A stretch of 32,927 nucleotides of DNA from an uncultured Ruminococcus sp. (GTDB lineage: Bacteria > Bacillota > Clostridia > Oscillospirales > Acutalibacteraceae). The notes under the pieces are model-generated. The model was not told the origin of the DNA, did no database searches, and saw only the letters and a list, made by a program, of their open reading frames with translations. Location: assembly GCA_902800065.1 (NCBI GenBank), contig CADCDE010000018.1, positions 1 through 32,927 on the forward strand, written 5' to 3'. Shown one piece after another: positions 5,923 to 14,339 of the stretch. Position 1 is the stretch's first letter. The number at the start of each line of letters is the position of its first letter. The position numbers and the translations under genes were made by a program.

Positions 5923-7143
5923 ATGGATTTTAAAACTTATGTTCAAAGCGTTATCGCTTCATATGTCGAAAAACAAAACAAACGCATTGTTTTCATCAAG
6001 CACTATAATACACTTAATATAACGGAAAACGAGATTCTTGCAAATGTCGAAAAGACTGATGATAAGATATTTTTGTATCATGAGTATGCTATGCATGATA
6101 TGCACAGCTCATATGCACCGTTTTTGGAATGGATACGCCTTTGCTATGACATGTATTATAAAGATACCATGACTGCCGAGGATTTTCTCAGAAAATGCAG
6201 TGTATATTCCATGCATATAGAAACTCTGGCAAACTTTATCCGTGATGATCTCTGTTCACGAAAAGAAGATGCCATGTATTTTGAGATACAGTATGAAACG
6301 CACAGAATGATACAGGATATACTTGGCATACTCGAATATATATCAAATGAACATAAGATAATATTTATAATCTCAAAGCTCCATCTTGCACCTTACAGCA
6401 CTCTCAGACTTATCAAAGAAATAATTGACAGGACGATAGATATACACGCTGTTTTGATGTACAACGATGAATTTATGATAACAGATTATAAAAAGCAGGT
6501 ATGGAATGAGCTTCTCCGGTCCGTGTCAAATCAGGATCGTCCGCTTGAATGGGGCAGGCTCGATTCCGAAAGGACAATGGATGTACAGGATGAGTTCTGG
6601 TTTGATAAAGCATATAAAAATGAGTATCTTATCAGGTTGAGAAATATGTATTATACATTTTCACTTGAGGATGCATACTATTACATGAACAATATACTCA
6701 GTCGTATTGATGAAAAAACTGTCAGGTTTGAAAAGAATGAACAAATAAATTTTATCCTTCTTGCAGTACTTATAGATATGGATATGAAGAAGATAGATCA
6801 GGCACTCGTAATGTGTAACAGACTTGCCAATATGCAGTGTCATGTCAGTGAGGACAGATATATGCGTTATATCTATTACTATACATATGCAAGAGTCAGA
6901 ATGATAGCTTCAAATCCTGATGCTGTAACCGGATGCTGTGAAAAGTGCATCGAGATTGCCAACAGTATGAATGACGGTTTCCTTGCCTGCAAGGCAAGGG
7001 TACTCATGTGGTCTAACTACTGCGGTATCGGCAGAGATATATTTGAATATGATTTTAAATACAAATGCGATGACCATATCATAGAACAGGCGAAAAATTA
7101 TGGCTTTTCCAATTTCCTTGCATATATATGTCTTCGGCTTTGA
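5923..7143 (+). CDS. N-terminal part of a split GGDEF signalling protein
   Basis: This frame encodes 406 aa that look like the N-terminal half of one long sensor. Residues about 1-190 resemble a degenerate AAA/STAND-type ATPase region: a hydrophobic beta strand (IIFIISKLHL) recalls a Walker B strand, but no P-loop GxxxxGK is visible, so ATP use is doubtful. The rest is helical repeat of TPR type (for example ALVMCNRLANMQCHVSEDRY). I prefer ATG 5923 over 5875 because the promoter -10 box lies at 5883-5888. The frame stops at 7143, inside a protein-like stretch, while the next frame carries on in sense. Loss of one TA from the TA tract at 7122-7129 explains the break: adding it back gives FLAYIYVFGFEN continuously. 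It may be a mutation, a phase-variable switch or a sequence error. Confidence 0.7.
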   Translation: MDFKTYVQSVIASYVEKQNKRIVFIKHYNTLNITENEILANVEKTDDKIFLYHEYAMHDMHSSYAPFLEWIRLCYDMYYKDTMTAEDFLRKCSVYSMHIETLANFIRDDLCSRKEDAMYFEIQYETHRMIQDILGILEYISNEHKIIFIISKLHLAPYSTLRLIKEIIDRTIDIHAVLMYNDEFMITDYKKQVWNELLRSVSNQDRPLEWGRLDSERTMDVQDEFWFDKAYKNEYLIRLRNMYYTFSLEDAYYYMNNILSRIDEKTVRFEKNEQINFILLAVLIDMDMKKIDQALVMCNRLANMQCHVSEDRYMRYIYYYTYARVRMIASNPDAVTGCCEKCIEIANSMNDGFLACKARVLMWSNYCGIGRDIFEYDFKYKCDDHIIEQAKNYGFSNFLAYICLRL

Positions 7144-9211
7144 AAATGAAGCCGATACCATACGTGATATTGCTCTCGGAATAAAAAAATCATATTATTT
7201 TGACCTCGGCATAAAGCTTGGAACTTCATTGGGAAATGATAATTTTCTGATGAATGCCTATATGAAAAATATCATATTGTATTCCCGCTTCGGCTATCAC
7301 CGTTTTGTAAGGGAAATGTATAAAAAAAGACTTGCTGTTCTGAAAAAACCGAATCCGCTCAGGGAATCACATATGCTTGCAGGTCTCGGCTATAACAGCA
7401 TCATACTCGAAGATTTTGAAACTGCCCATGACTATCTGATGCAGAGTGTAAAAAATCTCACCGAGCTTGAAGAACCTGATGATGTTATGAATTCTCTCTA
7501 TAATATTGCCATGCTCCATTTTGTATCAGAAAATTATCAGGGAGCTGTATCCGCTGTGGAGCTTATCCTGAAAATGATGAAGGAAATGAATTATAACTGC
7601 ATACGCTCATGCAGTACTGTGAAGCTGTATGCCATAACAGGAATGAGCTGCTATTATAATAATGAATATTACAACAGCTATTATTTTCTGAGTAAAATGG
7701 AAATACTGGTCGAGCATATGATAATGGTGCTGGATGAAAATGAAAATACATGGGATGAAGACCTGTTACTTTATCATCTTCTGAAAGGAATGCTCTATAA
7801 ATACGAGGGCAACTTTAAAATGAGCCTTGAGGAATTCCAAAAAGCCGAGCGGAGAACCAAGACCTACCGAAATTCACTTTTCTTTGTGCTTCCGATATAT
7901 TATACCGAGCTTGCAGAATTATATTTCAGTCAGGGAATGTATAACGAGGCAGACAAAGCCATATACGAGGGGATACGATTCTGTGAAGCTGAGGGACTTG
8001 AACGCAAAAAGCAAAAGCTCATCTATTTCATGGAAAATCATGTACGGGATACCGAGCCTATCATGCAGAAGGAGGATGACCTTCCGCTTGAAAAGATAAA
8101 GCAGATAACACGCCATGCCGCTACACTGATAAAGCTGAACAGGCGTGACAAGGATATCAAGTTTCTTACCTCTCTCCAGAAGACTATCGGACGTGAAAAT
8201 ATGTCCGTTGACGAGCTGTATTTCAATACCTCGGCTGTAATAAAAAACAGCTATTCGATTGATGAAATAATCATCCTCCGCCGTACAAACGGTAAACGTG
8301 AGTCGATGTCCGACAATAATATAAAATTATCAAACGAGGATTTCGATATGATATTTGATTTCTTCGGCAAATACAAACATTCATTTCTCTCAAACCGCAC
8401 CGACAAGAATTTTACCCAGTTCCTGCCAATAATGGATATTTTCAATATACCGATAATGACAATGATAGGTATTCCCATGCTCGAGGAATCAGAGACTGAA
8501 ACGGTTTTTCTCGCATATATAAAAGTAAAAAAGCTGACACTGAGCAGCCGTGTGCTTCTTAACAGCAATGACCTTATGATACTTACCTTTGCATTCATCC
8601 AGTTCTGTGAAATGATAAGAAGGATCGACAACAGACTCATGATAGAGGACATGAACCGCAAACTGGAGCAGTCTGCCGTTACAGACCATCTGACAGGCAT
8701 AACCAACCGAAGTGGTTTCAGCCGTCAGGTAGATATAATATGCTCCCAGAGCAATATGAAAAATAATGTCCTGCTTTATATCGACCTCGATAATTTCAAA
8801 TACTATAACGATACCTTCGGACATGAGATAGGTGACCTTGTACTCGTTAACTTTGCACGACTTGTCAAGCGTATGTCTCAGGGAAACGGTCTGGCTGTCC
8901 GATACGGCGGTGATGAATTCATCATCCTTCTGTATAACAAGACCGCTCAGGAGGGTGTTGAATTTGCAGAACAGATATACCGTGAGATAAGTGACGGCTT
9001 TGTTGAATCCATAAGAGCCAAGCTCAAGCAGAATATTTCCATTCCCGATGAGAAAAAAATATCCTGTTCTATCGGTATAGCAACATTCATGGGCGGTTCA
9101 AGGGATGAATTTGAGCTTGCACTCAACAGGGCTGATCAGATGCTCTATTATGTAAAAAGACACGGCAAATCAAAATACAAACTATTCGACAAAAATGAAA
9201 CAGATAAATGA
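7100..9211 (+). CDS. C-terminal part: TPR region with diguanylate cyclase domain
   Basis: This 703-aa frame starts with an ATG lying inside the upstream frame (44-nt overlap, no strong ribosome binding site), so it is probably the continuation of the same protein rather than an independent gene. Residues about 15-340 are helical TPR-like repeats, 360-510 a GAF-like or linker region, and 525-695 a GGDEF domain. The active site is intact: LLYIDLDNFKYYND binds metal and GTP, and RYGGDEF is at about 601-607. GGDEF enzymes make cyclic di-GMP from two GTP. The inhibitory RxxD site before the signature is replaced by QGNG, so product inhibition through it is unlikely. No membrane segment is seen, so the protein is cytoplasmic. 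If not rejoined with the upstream frame it could still be made by reinitiation. Confidence 0.8.
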   Translation: MAFPISLHIYVFGFENEADTIRDIALGIKKSYYFDLGIKLGTSLGNDNFLMNAYMKNIILYSRFGYHRFVREMYKKRLAVLKKPNPLRESHMLAGLGYNSIILEDFETAHDYLMQSVKNLTELEEPDDVMNSLYNIAMLHFVSENYQGAVSAVELILKMMKEMNYNCIRSCSTVKLYAITGMSCYYNNEYYNSYYFLSKMEILVEHMIMVLDENENTWDEDLLLYHLLKGMLYKYEGNFKMSLEEFQKAERRTKTYRNSLFFVLPIYYTELAELYFSQGMYNEADKAIYEGIRFCEAEGLERKKQKLIYFMENHVRDTEPIMQKEDDLPLEKIKQITRHAATLIKLNRRDKDIKFLTSLQKTIGRENMSVDELYFNTSAVIKNSYSIDEIIILRRTNGKRESMSDNNIKLSNEDFDMIFDFFGKYKHSFLSNRTDKNFTQFLPIMDIFNIPIMTMIGIPMLEESETETVFLAYIKVKKLTLSSRVLLNSNDLMILTFAFIQFCEMIRRIDNRLMIEDMNRKLEQSAVTDHLTGITNRSGFSRQVDIICSQSNMKNNVLLYIDLDNFKYYNDTFGHEIGDLVLVNFARLVKRMSQGNGLAVRYGGDEFIILLYNKTAQEGVEFAEQIYREISDGFVESIRAKLKQNISIPDEKKISCSIGIATFMGGSRDEFELALNRADQMLYYVKRHGKSKYKLFDKNETDK

Positions 9212-9233
9212 ACAGTTTTTTTGTAAAACAGTC

Positions 9234-9299
9234 TGTCATTCTGAGGAGCGACAGCGACGAAGAATCTTTTAAAGATTCCTCGCTTTGCTCGGAATGACA
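9234..9299. repeat. Dispersed hairpin repeat, full-length copy
   Basis: Ends TGTCATTC (9234-9241) and GAATGACA (9292-9299) are inverted, and inner blocks AGAATCTTT and AAAGATTC also pair, giving one long imperfect hairpin. The core resembles the GTCATTCTGAGCG...GAAGAATC elements scattered in many bacterial genomes. Related pieces are at 5797-5807 and 9451-9481. Confidence 0.75.
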
Positions 9300-9341
9300 T
9301 AGAGAAATTTAGTTTGTCGTTTACTTTATAGGTTTAAAAAT

Positions 9342-9381
9342 AACAGGAAGTATTTCAAATATTTGTAATACTTCCTGTTTT
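9342..9381. terminator. Terminator between convergent genes
   Basis: AACAGGAAGTATT (9342-9354) pairs perfectly with AATACTTCCTGTT (9367-9379), ending in a short T run for the plus strand and a T-rich run for the minus strand. It can serve both the GGDEF gene and the converging lipoprotein operon. Confidence 0.8.
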
Positions 9382-9450
9382 GATTTAATGTCAAGAACAG
9401 ACTGACACCTGGCACGGAAATCAAGTTTCTCCAAAAGAAAAATAAAATTA

Positions 9451-9481
9451 TGTCATCCTGAGCGAAAGCGAAGGATCTTTG
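9451..9481. repeat. Partial dispersed repeat at a gene end
   Basis: TGTCATCCTGAGCGAAAGCG and the following GAAGGATC match one half of the repeat at 9234-9299. It supplies the last ten or so codons and the stop of the minus-strand lipoprotein gene. Confidence 0.65.
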
Positions 9482-10865
9482 TCACAAAAGTATCACGAAG
9501 ACAAAGATTCGTTAGTTCAGCACCCGCAAATACAGCCTGTGCCTTTTTTGTTTCGTAATCAAGTACGACCATGTGCGTGAGGGAGTAGCTTCGGAAGTTG
9601 ATGAGAGAACTGTTGACTATTTTTTCTGATGTGAGAAGCTCCCTGAAGCGTTCATTGGAGAATTTGGTTTTTGGATTTGAGAAAAGCCTGTTGTATTTAA
9701 GCCATCTTACGATATTAACAGGTTCATTTGTAATCCTGTCAGCATTGCCGCTTGTTACAAAGCTGTTGACAACACACAGTATATCGGGATCATTCCATAT
9801 AAGACCATCAAGAAGCTGTGAATTAGTATCACGAATAGTGGGAGTGCCGTCATTGTCTGTTATGGCGGCTTCAACGCAAAAGGCATCCGTACTGTCGGTG
9901 ATGAAAAAGTTGGCATTATATGTATATTTGGGGACATTGCCGTAAATATATTTCGCAGCTTGTCTTGCAGTAGTGAAGGATTCGGCTGCAGTGCGTATAT
10001 CATAGCTGTAGCATATCTTGTCTTCAACCGTGAACGGCTCATTGTATTTGCTGCCGACATCAAGTATCCCTACCATAACGCCGCTGCTGTTTATTGCCGT
10101 AAGTACATCGAACATTCCGAGAAGTCCGACAGATGTTATGGAGTTCTGACCGTTTTTGAAATGCACGACACTGTGAAAGCCTGTAAGCTGACGATTTTCT
10201 CCGGGGAACCACTCCACAAGTCTTGCGGAAATACGCTTGCCGCTTTCGGTTTTATTTCCGTTTGCTGTAATGGCACTGCACGCTGTAGTTCTTAACAGGT
10301 CGGGTACCATACTGATAATAACCGCTTCTTCATAGGATATTCTGCCGTCAGACTTTATGCCGTGAAGACCGTCGCTCATCTTTTCAGCATAAGCGTCAAG
10401 TTCTTCCTGATATTTTTGGTCAAGAGAATTTTTGAGAGTTGTCATACCGTATTCAATAATATCTGTATTATATTCATCTGTAAGCGTACCAAACAGTTCA
10501 AAAATATATCCGTCAATAGTTACAGGGTAATCGGGACATATCTCAAGTATTGCTTCAGCATAAGCACTGCCTATCTGAGCAGGAGTGCCGTTTTCATAAT
10601 TAAGAGTGACTTCATAATAGCTTGTCTTTTTTTCTATCGTACAAAGTCCGTCTGAGGAAGTATATGTTTTTACAGTCTTTTCAACTGTCGGCTGAATGTT
10701 TGTATAATCTCTTTCAATAAAGTAATCACCGTTTTCAACGGGCTTGAGCTCACTCGGCTTTGACGGAGGAGGCTGAAAGTCATCATAGCTCGGTACTGAA
10801 CAGCCTGACATCAGACATACAACCGATGCAAGTATTATACAGGTCAATGATTTGAATTTTTTCAT
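9453..10865 (-). CDS. Lipoprotein with Ntn-hydrolase (peptidase C45-like) domain
   Basis: A 470-aa protein. The N terminus is a lipoprotein signal (MKKFKSLTC, hydrophobic stretch, lipobox MSGC with Cys22), so it is anchored outside the membrane. A Pro-rich spacer follows. From about residue 190 the sequence resembles the C45/acyl-CoA:6-APA acyltransferase and choloylglycine-hydrolase fold: CSAITANGN with candidate nucleophile Cys196, then the matching SARLVEW strand, and later AGAELTNL. Such enzymes cleave or transfer amide-linked acyl groups. The nucleophile is not at the N terminus of the translated protein, so processing after residue 195 would be needed for Ntn catalysis. ATG 10865 is chosen over 10904 for its GGTGG site and the correct signal peptide. 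It lies 14 nt after the ATPase gene. The last ten residues come from the dispersed repeat at 9451-9481. Confidence 0.75.
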   Translation of the reverse strand: MKKFKSLTCIILASVVCLMSGCSVPSYDDFQPPPSKPSELKPVENGDYFIERDYTNIQPTVEKTVKTYTSSDGLCTIEKKTSYYEVTLNYENGTPAQIGSAYAEAILEICPDYPVTIDGYIFELFGTLTDEYNTDIIEYGMTTLKNSLDQKYQEELDAYAEKMSDGLHGIKSDGRISYEEAVIISMVPDLLRTTACSAITANGNKTESGKRISARLVEWFPGENRQLTGFHSVVHFKNGQNSITSVGLLGMFDVLTAINSSGVMVGILDVGSKYNEPFTVEDKICYSYDIRTAAESFTTARQAAKYIYGNVPKYTYNANFFITDSTDAFCVEAAITDNDGTPTIRDTNSQLLDGLIWNDPDILCVVNSFVTSGNADRITNEPVNIVRWLKYNRLFSNPKTKFSNERFRELLTSEKIVNSSLINFRSYSLTHMVVLDYETKKAQAVFAGAELTNLCLRDTFVTKILRFRSG

Positions 10866-10879
10866 ATCAAGCACCACCT

Positions 10880-11635
10880 TTACCAACCCTGATCCATAAG
10901 CCATTTATTTAGCCAGTGGTCACGCATGGGCAAATCATTTTCATTTTCGAGCCTTCCGAGATGAACATCTCCCTGTATCGTACCGTCAACAAGATATATC
11001 ACCCTGTCGGACTGAGCAGCGACCTTTACACTGTGAGTTACCATCATTATGCCTGTACCTGTGTGGTTTATTTTTCTTAATTCCTGCATTACTTCGTTTG
11101 CGGAACGGGAATTCAATGCACCTGTAGGCTCATCTGCAAAAATAACTTTGGGTTCATTGATGAGGGCACGACAGATACAGGCTCTTTGAAGCTGTCCGCC
11201 GGAGACCTCACTTACTTCTCTGAGAGATATATCGCTGATACCGAGGCTGTACATTAATTCAGAGGCACGGGAATTTGCTTCATCCCTGTTTTGTCCTGCC
11301 TGATATGCAGGCAATACAATATTGTCAAATACACAGAGTTTTTTAAGCATATACATCTGCTGGAAAATAAAGCCCATTTCAGTAAGCCTGACCGAAGAAA
11401 GTTCTTTTCTTTTGAGAGAGCTTATTTCTCTGCCGTTAAATACCACGCTGCCTGAATCAATATTATCCATGCCGCTGACGGAATACAGGAGAGTTGATTT
11501 TCCGCTTCCGCTTGGTCCCATTATTGAAACGAATTCTCCGTCCTCCATTGTAAAATCAATATTTCTGAGTACTTCGTTGTCATATCCCTTCATGTGATAG
11601 GTCTTGCAAAGCTGTTTTACGGTAATAATATCCAT
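10880..11635 (-). CDS. ABC transporter ATP-binding protein, MacB/LolD type
   Basis: The 251-aa ATPase carries a full motif set: Walker A GPSGSGKST (residues 40-48), Q-loop FIFQQ, signature VSGGQLQRA, Walker B VIFADEPTGAL and switch His in VTHS. The family powers FtsX-like permeases that act by mechanotransmission, for example on lipoproteins, cell-wall hydrolases or antimicrobial peptides. It lies 16 nt after the permease gene and 14 nt before the lipoprotein gene, so the three are one operon and probably one machine at the membrane. Confidence 0.93.
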   Translation of the reverse strand: MDIITVKQLCKTYHMKGYDNEVLRNIDFTMEDGEFVSIMGPSGSGKSTLLYSVSGMDNIDSGSVVFNGREISSLKRKELSSVRLTEMGFIFQQMYMLKKLCVFDNIVLPAYQAGQNRDEANSRASELMYSLGISDISLREVSEVSGGQLQRACICRALINEPKVIFADEPTGALNSRSANEVMQELRKINHTGTGIMMVTHSVKVAAQSDRVIYLVDGTIQGDVHLGRLENENDLPMRDHWLNKWLMDQGW

Positions 11636-11651
11636 AATAATAGATCCCCCT

Positions 11652-14057
11652 TTATTCGTCTCTGATACTGCGTATATCTATATTATCTATTCTGCGGAGC
11701 GTGATAAGTTGTGTAATAATTACAACTGCCGTTATCAAAACAGGAATCACAATAAAACTCATGAAAAATTCGGGAAGAAGTTCAAAACCTGTTATTCCAA
11801 TGCTCTCCATTATAATACCGACTATATACTGACCGAGAGTTCTCAGCAGGATTTCACCGAAAATTACAGAAACAAGTGAAAGTATAAGTATTCTGAAAAT
11901 ATGTGCAGCTTTTATAGATATTGCCCTGAAGCCGATGCTTTTCATAAGTGCAGCCTCCGTTGTTTCCTCGGCAATGAACACACTTGAATAAAGATATGTC
12001 ATAAGTGCAAGTATCAACAGCACAGCCGCTCCGACTGCATATTCCAATATATCAAAAATAGTGCTGTACGTTATCAGCATATTTCTTGTATATTCCATTC
12101 CGGTGAGTACAGTTTCTGCTCCGAAATGGTCTTTAAGCTGTTCAAGGACTGCATCTTTATTGTCAGAGTCGATTATCGTTGCTATATATATCTTGCCGCG
12201 TGAAGGAATATCAAATTCAGAGCCTATCAATGCAATAGGTACACCGCCGTCAATTGCATTGACGAATCCCGTTACCTTGAATTTAGTTTTTATTTCTGTA
12301 TATTCTGTTTTGTCATTTTTTATGGTACTGTATGGGATAGTTAATTCCACCTCATCACCGAGTGCTATACCAAGACTGTTAGCTGACGACCAGCTCAAAG
12401 CAACTTCATCTTTATGTACGGGGATACTGCCTGCATGATAGGATAATTTGCTTATATCACCGCTGCCCCACCAGATAACACTGCTGTATTCACTTTCGTT
12501 ATGTTTAAGTCTGCCCAGAGACTGATAGTGTTCTGCATCAATGTGTGCGGGAATACCTGCTTCTTTTATTTCATCATTAACTATGTCCCACAGTTCTTTG
12601 TTGGTTTTCTGCGCTTTATCTATATATTCCCAAAACTGCTCATCGGGGAATCTAAGAAAAAAATCCACCTGATAATTAAGACTGTATTTAAGGAATTCCG
12701 GAGTTATAACGGAATTTTTTATATTTACGGCAAAAAGTATTATCAGAACACCGAGAGTATATGCGATAAAAAGGAAGATATATCTTTTAAGGCGTTTAGT
12801 AAGGTCGGCACAGGCAAGATAAAATGACGGTATCATTTTTTGGTGTTTGTGCAGAAGCAATCCCCTTGTACTGCCGAAATGTTCGGCCTTGTTTTGGCCT
12901 TTGATAGCGGCAACAACGGATATTTTATTTATATGTCTCATAACAAGCAGAGAAAAGAATATTATAATAGCTGTTATGAATAGGACTGAACAGACACCTA
13001 TTATCAGCATTTCTCCGAGTGAAGGCATGATATTTCCGGGAGAAAATGTCAGAAGAACCGTTTTTGAAACAGGCAGACCTGCAATGATACCGATGATACC
13101 GCCTGTGAATGCGAAGAAAATGTATTTTGCGGCAAATATCCACCTGAATTTTATCGAATCCGCTCCTATTGCACGAAGCATACCGATTTCACGTTCCTCA
13201 TCTTTCAGAGCGGCTATAATTGTAAAGCGTATTGTCATTACGACAATAAGTATCAGGAATATACTGATAAGAGATATAAAAATTGCAATGATATAACTGA
13301 GGATATATTCATCACTGCTTTCGGGATTCTGCAATTCTGTATCAGCAAAAGTGGATTTGGTTATCTTATCATTCAGAACAATATAGGAGGCTATATCCAT
13401 TGTTTTGAATTTCACACCGTACATTTTGGTTTTATTGAATATCTCTCCCGACAACAAATCATAATCTCCGTCTGATACGATATACCATTTGGTATATTTT
13501 GATGAATACGGCTGTTTATAGAAGCCTGCAATAACAAGCTCATAGGTATTGCCAAGGTCTGTAGTCAGTCTCACCGTCTGACCGACTTCTGCATAAGCGA
13601 CGCTTCGCATTTGTTCCGATATCCATATAGTGCCGTTTTCAACAGCAAAGGGCTTGTCGTCAAGCGTATACAGCAGGTCACCCTCCAAATTGAGTTTCAT
13701 GAGATAATATCTGCCGTATTTAAGTTGGTCTGTCTCAGATTCTTCAGCATAGGGAAAATCAAAGCATCCGGCAGACAGTTCTCTTATCTCCTTCCTGTAA
13801 AAGCCTGCTACATTCGTATCTTTATCAAGGATATTTTCCAATTCCTTTTCATACTTATCCTCGCTCATGACAGGAGAATATACTATCATATCGGAGCTTT
13901 TGCAGGCAGTACTGTTTCGTTGGGCAGAGGTAAAGAATTGATATATCTGCACTCCGCTGACAAATACAAGTACAGATGCGGCTGTGATAAACAAAAACAA
14001 GACTATACTGAGTCCTTTTTTTTGTTTGAGGTCGCTTTTCAGCATTTTGAGGAACAT
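11652..14057 (-). CDS. FtsX-family ABC transporter permease with two FtsX domains
   Basis: The 801-aa integral membrane protein has a first segment at about 17-40, a large extracellular region (about 45-245), three segments around 250-370 containing the cytoplasmic-loop motif EREIGMLRAIGA, a central segment near 430, a second extracellular region (about 455-690), and three closing segments with a degenerate copy of that motif (ALMKSIGF). This duplicated layout is typical of MacB-like or Firmicute FtsX-type permeases. There is no BceRS-like two-component pair nearby. A GGGTGAT ribosome binding site precedes the ATG. It is first in the operon; the divergent upstream region holds a promoter with an inverted repeat. 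Confidence 0.9.
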   Translation of the reverse strand: MFLKMLKSDLKQKKGLSIVLFLFITAASVLVFVSGVQIYQFFTSAQRNSTACKSSDMIVYSPVMSEDKYEKELENILDKDTNVAGFYRKEIRELSAGCFDFPYAEESETDQLKYGRYYLMKLNLEGDLLYTLDDKPFAVENGTIWISEQMRSVAYAEVGQTVRLTTDLGNTYELVIAGFYKQPYSSKYTKWYIVSDGDYDLLSGEIFNKTKMYGVKFKTMDIASYIVLNDKITKSTFADTELQNPESSDEYILSYIIAIFISLISIFLILIVVMTIRFTIIAALKDEEREIGMLRAIGADSIKFRWIFAAKYIFFAFTGGIIGIIAGLPVSKTVLLTFSPGNIMPSLGEMLIIGVCSVLFITAIIIFFSLLVMRHINKISVVAAIKGQNKAEHFGSTRGLLLHKHQKMIPSFYLACADLTKRLKRYIFLFIAYTLGVLIILFAVNIKNSVITPEFLKYSLNYQVDFFLRFPDEQFWEYIDKAQKTNKELWDIVNDEIKEAGIPAHIDAEHYQSLGRLKHNESEYSSVIWWGSGDISKLSYHAGSIPVHKDEVALSWSSANSLGIALGDEVELTIPYSTIKNDKTEYTEIKTKFKVTGFVNAIDGGVPIALIGSEFDIPSRGKIYIATIIDSDNKDAVLEQLKDHFGAETVLTGMEYTRNMLITYSTIFDILEYAVGAAVLLILALMTYLYSSVFIAEETTEAALMKSIGFRAISIKAAHIFRILILSLVSVIFGEILLRTLGQYIVGIIMESIGITGFELLPEFFMSFIVIPVLITAVVIITQLITLRRIDNIDIRSIRDE

Positions 14058-14081
14058 AATTTTTTATCACCCGTTTTCATT

Positions 14082-14125
14082 ATTATATTCTGTAAATGAG
14101 CAGATGACTACGATGTTCATTTACA
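14082..14125 (-). promoter_or_regulatory. Promoter and candidate operator of the permease operon
   Basis: On the minus strand TATAAT (14087-14082) has TAGTCA 17 bp upstream (14110-14105). A perfect 9-bp inverted repeat, TGTAAATGA (14091-14099) and TCATTTACA (14117-14125), is split by 17 bp and brackets the -35 box. A dimeric regulator bound here would control access of RNA polymerase. The weak -35 suggests an activator or a tightly controlled promoter. Confidence 0.6.
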
Positions 14126-14262
14126 ATTATCATAATAACATTATTTTTGTTTTAAGACAATAAAAAATTTTGTTTTTTATGAAAATTTTTATCTGATTTA
14201 TAGATAACTTTTTTGTAATTGTCTGTGAGTATTATCAGAAAGTTCACGGTTTTAAAAATGTG

Positions 14263-14291
14263 TTGACAAATTGAACAAATAGTATTAGAAT
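14263..14291 (+). promoter_or_regulatory. Promoter of the biosynthetic-like cluster
   Basis: TTGACA (14263-14268), 17 bp, TAGAAT (14286-14291). It is the only good promoter I see before the eight-gene cluster; the start would be near 14298. Confidence 0.85.
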
Positions 14292-14339
14292 ATAGTCATA
14301 ATATTTATACAAAAAACAGAAAAATGATTTTTAGATTTT

